A stretch of DNA of 34,602 nucleotides. Source: JAULUH01 sp032111745. GTDB taxonomy: Bacteria > Chloroflexota > Anaerolineae > JAAEKA01. Where the stretch lies: positions 1-34,602 of the forward strand of contig JAULUH010000071.1 in assembly GCA_032111745.1 (NCBI GenBank), read 5' to 3'. The position numbers and the translations under genes were made by a program. The stretch's first letter is position 1; each line of letters opens with the position of its first letter. Below, one piece after another: positions 31,501 to 34,602 of the stretch. The notes below the pieces were generated by a model. The model had not been told where the DNA came from. It saw nothing but the letters and a program-made list of their open reading frames with translations, and made no database searches.

Positions 31501-32234
31501 TGGCGCAGCCGCTCGTAGACGGCTGGCAGCAGGAAGGGCCGCACCTGGCTTTCGGACAGGGCGCCGGGCGGCAGGGTGGGCCAGGGCATGTCCGCAACTG
31601 TGGTATTGAGCCCCGTGACCACGGCCATGGCCTCGCCATCTATGCTGGCATGGCCCCGCCACGCCGCGACGCGCAGGGCAGGGCGCAGGGCCTGGGCGGT
31701 GCGGGCATCGAGGATCACCTCCCCGCGCAGGGCGTGGTGCTCGGCCTCGGCCAGGCGATCGAGAGTCGATCCCACCATGGTGTCGATGAGGCCATGCTCC
31801 GGATTCCCCACGACGAAACGGCGCACCTCACCAGTGGCGACGGCGGCCTTCATGGCCAGGCTGACCACCTGGCCCGACTGGGTGCGGATGGCCTGGAAGT
31901 CCTGCATGGCCTTCTGCATGGCCAGGGCGCAGGCCGTGGCGCGCAGGCCGTCATCGCCGTCGAGCCAGCAGGTCATAGCATCGCCGGCGAAACCGATGAC
32001 GCTGCCCCCGAAGCGGTGCAGGGGGGCGATGAGGGCTGTGTAGACCTGGTTGATATGCCGGGTCAGCTCCTCAGCGCCGCGGGTCGGACCGAGCTCCTCA
32101 GCCAGGGCCTCGGTGAGCGGGGTGAAGCCGGAGATATCGGTAAAGAGGGCAGCGCCCTGCTGGTGCTCCGGCAAGCCCTGGCCCCGCGCCAGGGCCTGGC
32201 GGCGGTCCATGGGGAGGAAGACGAGGGACTCCAT
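28530..32234 (-). CDS. Tandem class III cyclase domains + AAA ATPase + TPR regulator (sAC-like)
   Basis: A 1234-residue cytoplasmic protein. Cyclase homology domain 1 (about 28-190) keeps both metal-binding aspartates, D33 in F-T-D-I-S-G-F-T and D85 in F-A-G-D-A-M. Domain 2 (about 280-450) has F-L-S-F-G-G-I-D-Y where the first metal aspartate should be, though G-D-K-G-S remains, so it is probably degenerate. An AAA/STAND ATPase follows, with Walker A A-G-M-G-K-S (about 478-484) and Walker B L-L-V-L-D-E-C-H-W-I-D (about 605). The C-terminal third (about 880-1190) is a TPR array with repeated L-N-N-L-G/A-N-V-A. This is the domain order of mammalian soluble adenylyl cyclase. It may make cAMP/cGMP or act as a STAND-type regulator. 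The upstream surface-protein gene ends 26 bases before its ATG, so they may be co-transcribed. Confidence 0.9.
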   Translation of the reverse strand: MESLVFLPMDRRQALARGQGLPEHQQGAALFTDISGFTPLTEALAEELGPTRGAEELTRHINQVYTALIAPLHRFGGSVIGFAGDAMTCWLDGDDGLRATACALAMQKAMQDFQAIRTQSGQVVSLAMKAAVATGEVRRFVVGNPEHGLIDTMVGSTLDRLAEAEHHALRGEVILDARTAQALRPALRVAAWRGHASIDGEAMAVVTGLNTTVADMPWPTLPPGALSESQVRPFLLPAVYERLRQGGGDLLAELRPAITFFLSFGGIDYDHDPLAGHKLNEFICWVQSTLANYEASLLSLILGDKGSYLYTAFGAPIAHEDDAVRAGSAALDLVDRPDHLSFIDCVQIGVARGRVRSGAYGGATRRMYGVMGDPVNAAARLMQAASAGEILVTASARSMMGTAFRWLSLPDIAVKGKSEPIAVFSLLGHGERGSVRLLEARYTTPMVGRAHERQVLEEKLSQVQQGRGQVLGITAEAGMGKSRLAAEAIRMAGARGLRSHAGECRSYGTSISYLVWRGIWRDLFHLDSAWPADQQVSRLAERLGQINPRLLPRLPLLGILLNLPIPDNELTATFDAKLHKSSLESLLVECLRALVAEHPTLLVLDECHWIDPLSRDLAEVIGRTIASLPVLMLYVFRPLDPLEAAAQRLFQLPNFEQITLSELTRDEAGQLLRSRLDQFFGPDSSIPEAFLERVASRAAGNPFYIEEFLNYLHDRGISPEESHALAHLDLPASLHSLVLSRIDRLTEGQQVTIKVAGVIGRQFRANTVWGVYPEPLPLDLVRDHLQVLSDLDLTPLDTPEPDLTHIFKHVITQEAAYESLLYATRATLHERVGAYLERTYSSNLRPYASLLAYHYERGTDEAKQREYLLMAGEVAQADYANEAAIEYFRKVLPLLAGTEKVRVLRQLGMVLALVGRWEEAEERYLQGLELARVLGDRGAQADCEAALAELIRKRGRYDDAMRWLGEAQAGFHATGNRSGIAHALGIAGILATQQGDYHRAGTLWQQSLDLNRELGDSARQASMLSNLGILARIRQDYAVAEGYHEEALAIRRRLDDHWSIANSLNNLGNVALDREDLDAARRRLEEALFLLREIGDRHMIAITLNNLANVARTQGHRAMAWRLYGESLAIYRDLDDRWGLAHLLEDVAPLAAQEGELLAALRLVGAAATLREAIGTPQTPAQAAKLSAALDTVCSIMGPGEQDKATAEGRALPLEDALALTLSLEQRYSTPSSP

Positions 32235-32260
32235 GGTCGGCCCGGGCCCGGAATGCGACC

Positions 32261-34602
32261 CTACTTGCCCGGGTGCACTGTGATCGAGCCGCCGGCCAGC
32301 GGGGTGGTGGCGTTGAGGTCGCTATCCGAGGCACTGAGGCCACTGTCGTAGATCACCTGGCCGTTGCTGTCCCAGATGCGCATACGGAAGCGGTCGGCAG
32401 GGTAAGCGTCGGTTGGGCTGTAGTCGCCGTCGACGCTCACCACTATGAACTGGTAGTTGCCGGCGCCGTTGATCCGGCCGCTGCCGTAGAAGCGCGCCCA
32501 GGCACCGGAGATGGTGAGCTGGCTGTAGCCGGTGCTGCGGAAGTTGAGGTTGCCGAAGCTGAATTGAGTCTCGCCCTTAGGAGTAGCTTTCTTGCCATCG
32601 GGCTTGGCGTTGAAGCCAAAGCTGGCCTTGCCAGTAGCGTCCTGACAGAGGGAGCTGGGCGGGCAGGCACCAGCCGGGGAGTCGATCCAGCCGCCGCCGG
32701 TAGTATAGCTGGTGGCGTTGGGATTGTAGACCGTGATGTAGTCGAGCACGGCCGTGCCGCTGGCATCGTGGTTGTCAGTGACCTCAAGCTGAACCTCATA
32801 CACACCCTCAGCCAGGTACTTGTGACTGCCGGAGACGGTGCCACTGCCATTCGATTCGGACAGAGAGCACTCGGCGCCAGGGGTAGTGCAGCTGGTGCCG
32901 TCGCCCCAATCCCAGCGAGCCGTGTGGGTGTCCAGGAAGCCCCCGTCCGTGAAGGGAGCGGAGAAGGTCACCGAGCTGCCAACAGGCACGAGCATGGTGC
33001 TGGCCGTGATCGGCCCTACTACGGGTGCGGTGTTGACGACGACTCCGGCGATGTCGGTGGCAGCAGACGTGAAGTAGCCGCCGACGACCGTAGCCACCAG
33101 CTTATAATAGCCGGCGGGCAGGTTCTCGAAGGTTGCAGTGGCGGTGCCATCGGGGTTTACCGGGCTGGTGATGGAGGCGACGACCTGCCCGTCCAGGTTA
33201 ACGATGTCGAACTTCACCTGAGCCAGGGTGATGTCGCTGGCGGAGCCGTCGTCCGGCTGGGCGACGACCACGTTGACCACCAGGGCGGCACCCTGGGGAA
33301 TGACGATATCCTCCTGATAGGTATCCTCGATCGCGGTGGTCTCGGCGACGATCAAGAGGGTGCCCATGGCCGTGGACGGCTCGTAGCTATCGTCCGTCAG
33401 GTCGATGGTCGACCCATTGACCTGCACGGCGCTGCCGAAGTAGGCGGAGACGTCATAGGTGCCAGCGGGCAACGGTAGCGGTCCCAGGTGAGCCTCGCCG
33501 GAGGCGCCGGTGGTATCGACCACGCTGGTGCTATGAAGGCCATTGGTCACGGTGAAGAGGATGGCCTTCTCCCGGAGGCGCAGGCCATCGGCGTCGCGCA
33601 GGGTAACCTCGATCCCGGCCTCATCCCCGGACTCGACGGCGTTGCCAGAGCCGGCCAGGGTGAGGACCGTGGCCTGCTTGACGATGGTGAAGGGCCGGCT
33701 ATCGGTGGAGGAGCCGTGCTCCGGAGTACCGGCGAAGGAGGCCCGCAGGGTCACGTCGCCGGGCAGGGTCTGCACGCCGAAGACCGCGGTGGCAACACCA
33801 TCGGCATCGGTCAGGCCCTGCCGGATCTGAGAGCCCAACACGAAGGCGACGAGCTTGCCGGACAGGGGCGACCCGGCGCTGTTGAGCTGGGCAGACACAG
33901 GTACCTGGCTACCGAAGGGGGCGCTGGCGGGTGGGCTGAGCAGGGCAAGTGTCGTGGGCTGTTGGGCTGGCCCAGCCACGCCAGGATCCACGTCGGGGAT
34001 GAAGTAGGCCCCCTGGTTGTTGGCCAGGGCGCTGAGGCCGGTGCCGCCGACCGCCTGCACCATGTAGCGCACGTTCTGGGGTTGCACCCCATTCAACGGC
34101 AACGTGCCCTCCCAAACCCGGGAGTCCTGAGCATTGCGCAGGAGGTCCACGGGCAACCAGGCGGTGCTGCAAGAGGCGCCGGGGGAGTCGACGCAGGTGT
34201 AGAGGATCCACACCTCCTGGACGCCAGCGCCGGGATAGCCGACGACCGTGGCCTTGAAGGCCACCTGGCCGCCATCCGACGTGGCGGTAACGCGTGCTAC
34301 CGAGGGGGGGGCGGCCAGGGCGGCCTCCCCGGTGAAGTCGCTGTAGTAGAGGCGAAAGGCCATGCTGCTGTAGCGGCGCAAGGTGCCGGTGAACAGGCTG
34401 CTGTTGTCGGACTTGAACTGGGCGGGCGTGGCCATCAGCCGGGTGGCGCCCTGCGGGCCGCGCAGGAGGGCGTCGAAGTAGTTCACGCGCCAGGGCTGGT
34501 TGGGCCAGTACTTGTCGGAGACGAAGGGGGTGTAGGGGCCGCCCAGCTCGGTGGCGGCAGCGCTGGTCAGCGGGATCACCCCCTCCAGGTCGGAGAAGGC
34601 TC
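32261..34602 (-). CDS. Large extracellular protein with Ig-like, PKD and post-COAP-1-like domains (5' truncated)
   Basis: At least 780 residues are visible and the frame remains open to the right edge, so the N-terminus is missing. The first part is unrecognised. From about residue 225 come Ig-like/invasin-like repeats (V-P-V-S-A-Q-L, then G-V-A-T-A-V-F, and a second set with G-E-A-H-L-G-P-L-P-L-P-A-G-T-Y), then a Cna-B-like segment (F-E-N-L-P-A-G-Y-Y). A PKD domain has W-D-W-G-D-G-T and G-V-Y-E-V-Q-L-E-V-T-D-N. The end (G-G-G-W-I-D-S-P, then L-N-F-R-S-T-G-Y, F-R-M-R-I-W-D) matches what I know as the post-COAP-1 domain of bacterial surface proteins. No catalytic motif or C-terminal anchor is seen. 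Adhesion or matrix roles are plausible, not shown. Confidence 0.8.
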   Translation of the reverse strand, partial: AFSDLEGVIPLTSAAATELGGPYTPFVSDKYWPNQPWRVNYFDALLRGPQGATRLMATPAQFKSDNSSLFTGTLRRYSSMAFRLYYSDFTGEAALAAPPSVARVTATSDGGQVAFKATVVGYPGAGVQEVWILYTCVDSPGASCSTAWLPVDLLRNAQDSRVWEGTLPLNGVQPQNVRYMVQAVGGTGLSALANNQGAYFIPDVDPGVAGPAQQPTTLALLSPPASAPFGSQVPVSAQLNSAGSPLSGKLVAFVLGSQIRQGLTDADGVATAVFGVQTLPGDVTLRASFAGTPEHGSSTDSRPFTIVKQATVLTLAGSGNAVESGDEAGIEVTLRDADGLRLREKAILFTVTNGLHSTSVVDTTGASGEAHLGPLPLPAGTYDVSAYFGSAVQVNGSTIDLTDDSYEPSTAMGTLLIVAETTAIEDTYQEDIVIPQGAALVVNVVVAQPDDGSASDITLAQVKFDIVNLDGQVVASITSPVNPDGTATATFENLPAGYYKLVATVVGGYFTSAATDIAGVVVNTAPVVGPITASTMLVPVGSSVTFSAPFTDGGFLDTHTARWDWGDGTSCTTPGAECSLSESNGSGTVSGSHKYLAEGVYEVQLEVTDNHDASGTAVLDYITVYNPNATSYTTGGGWIDSPAGACPPSSLCQDATGKASFGFNAKPDGKKATPKGETQFSFGNLNFRSTGYSQLTISGAWARFYGSGRINGAGNYQFIVVSVDGDYSPTDAYPADRFRMRIWDSNGQVIYDSGLSASDSDLNATTPLAGGSITVHPGK

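Noticed and set aside
32273..33478. Plus-strand frame opposite the surface protein (401 codons)
   Set aside because: Val/Gly/Ala-rich antisense of the Ig-like repeats; no recognisable family.

Overview
The window reads as a 34.6 kb piece of a GC-rich bacterial genome, most likely a draft or metagenome scaffold because a run of ten N sits at 7506-7515. The gene content suggests Chloroflexota (Anaerolineae- or Caldilinea-like): a giant propeller/GAF sensor kinase, a soluble-adenylate-cyclase-like cyclase/ATPase/TPR regulator, an ECF sigma/RskA pair, a Pro/Thr-linker lipoprotein, split B12-dependent acyl-CoA mutase subunits and a surface protein with a post-COAP-1-like end. This taxonomic call is inference from gene families. 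No rRNA, tRNA, CRISPR array, transposase, integrase or phage gene was seen.

Layout. 1-5814: signal transduction, with a truncated response regulator at the left edge, a DUF6504 gene with a probable leaderless promoter, and a LuxR-type response regulator overlapping a ~1480-residue sensor kinase. 6185-9150: class III aminotransferase plus a P5C/glutamate-semialdehyde-type aldehyde dehydrogenase, separated by the assembly gap. 9496-11016: processive family-2 glycosyltransferase. 11212-14336: thiolase (minus), glutaredoxin-like protein and an aconitase-X large subunit whose N-terminus is encoded by a 7-bp tandem repeat. 14457-16499: an apparently chimeric nuclease (winged-helix tail, a first PD-(D/E)XK domain, a DUF2779 nuclease). 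16714-18888: large and small subunits of a cobalamin acyl-CoA mutase with isobutyryl-CoA mutase-type active-site residues.

18966-28270: secreted M36/M4-like metallopeptidase (minus); a free-standing GyrA-C-terminal-like beta-pinwheel gene overlapping a DDAH-like hydrolase; an anti-sigma/ECF sigma pair (minus) divergent from a DUF7282/YceI lipoprotein; dodecin (minus) and an SCP-x-type thiolase (plus) fired from back-to-back consensus promoters. 28530-34602: a tandem-cyclase/AAA/TPR regulator downstream of a large extracellular PKD protein, truncated at the right edge.

How it works together. The metabolic genes point to CoA-ester and amino-acid catabolism (mutase, two thiolases, aminotransferase, aldehyde dehydrogenase, possibly hydroxyproline through AcnX). 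The remainder is dominated by sensing and cell-surface functions. Many promoters match the sigma-70 consensus closely (TTGACA/TATAAT with 17-bp spacing), and most convergent gene pairs are separated by GC-rich hairpins. The strongest candidates for something new are the GyrA-pinwheel/DDAH operon, the nuclease chimera and the repeat-encoded AcnX start.
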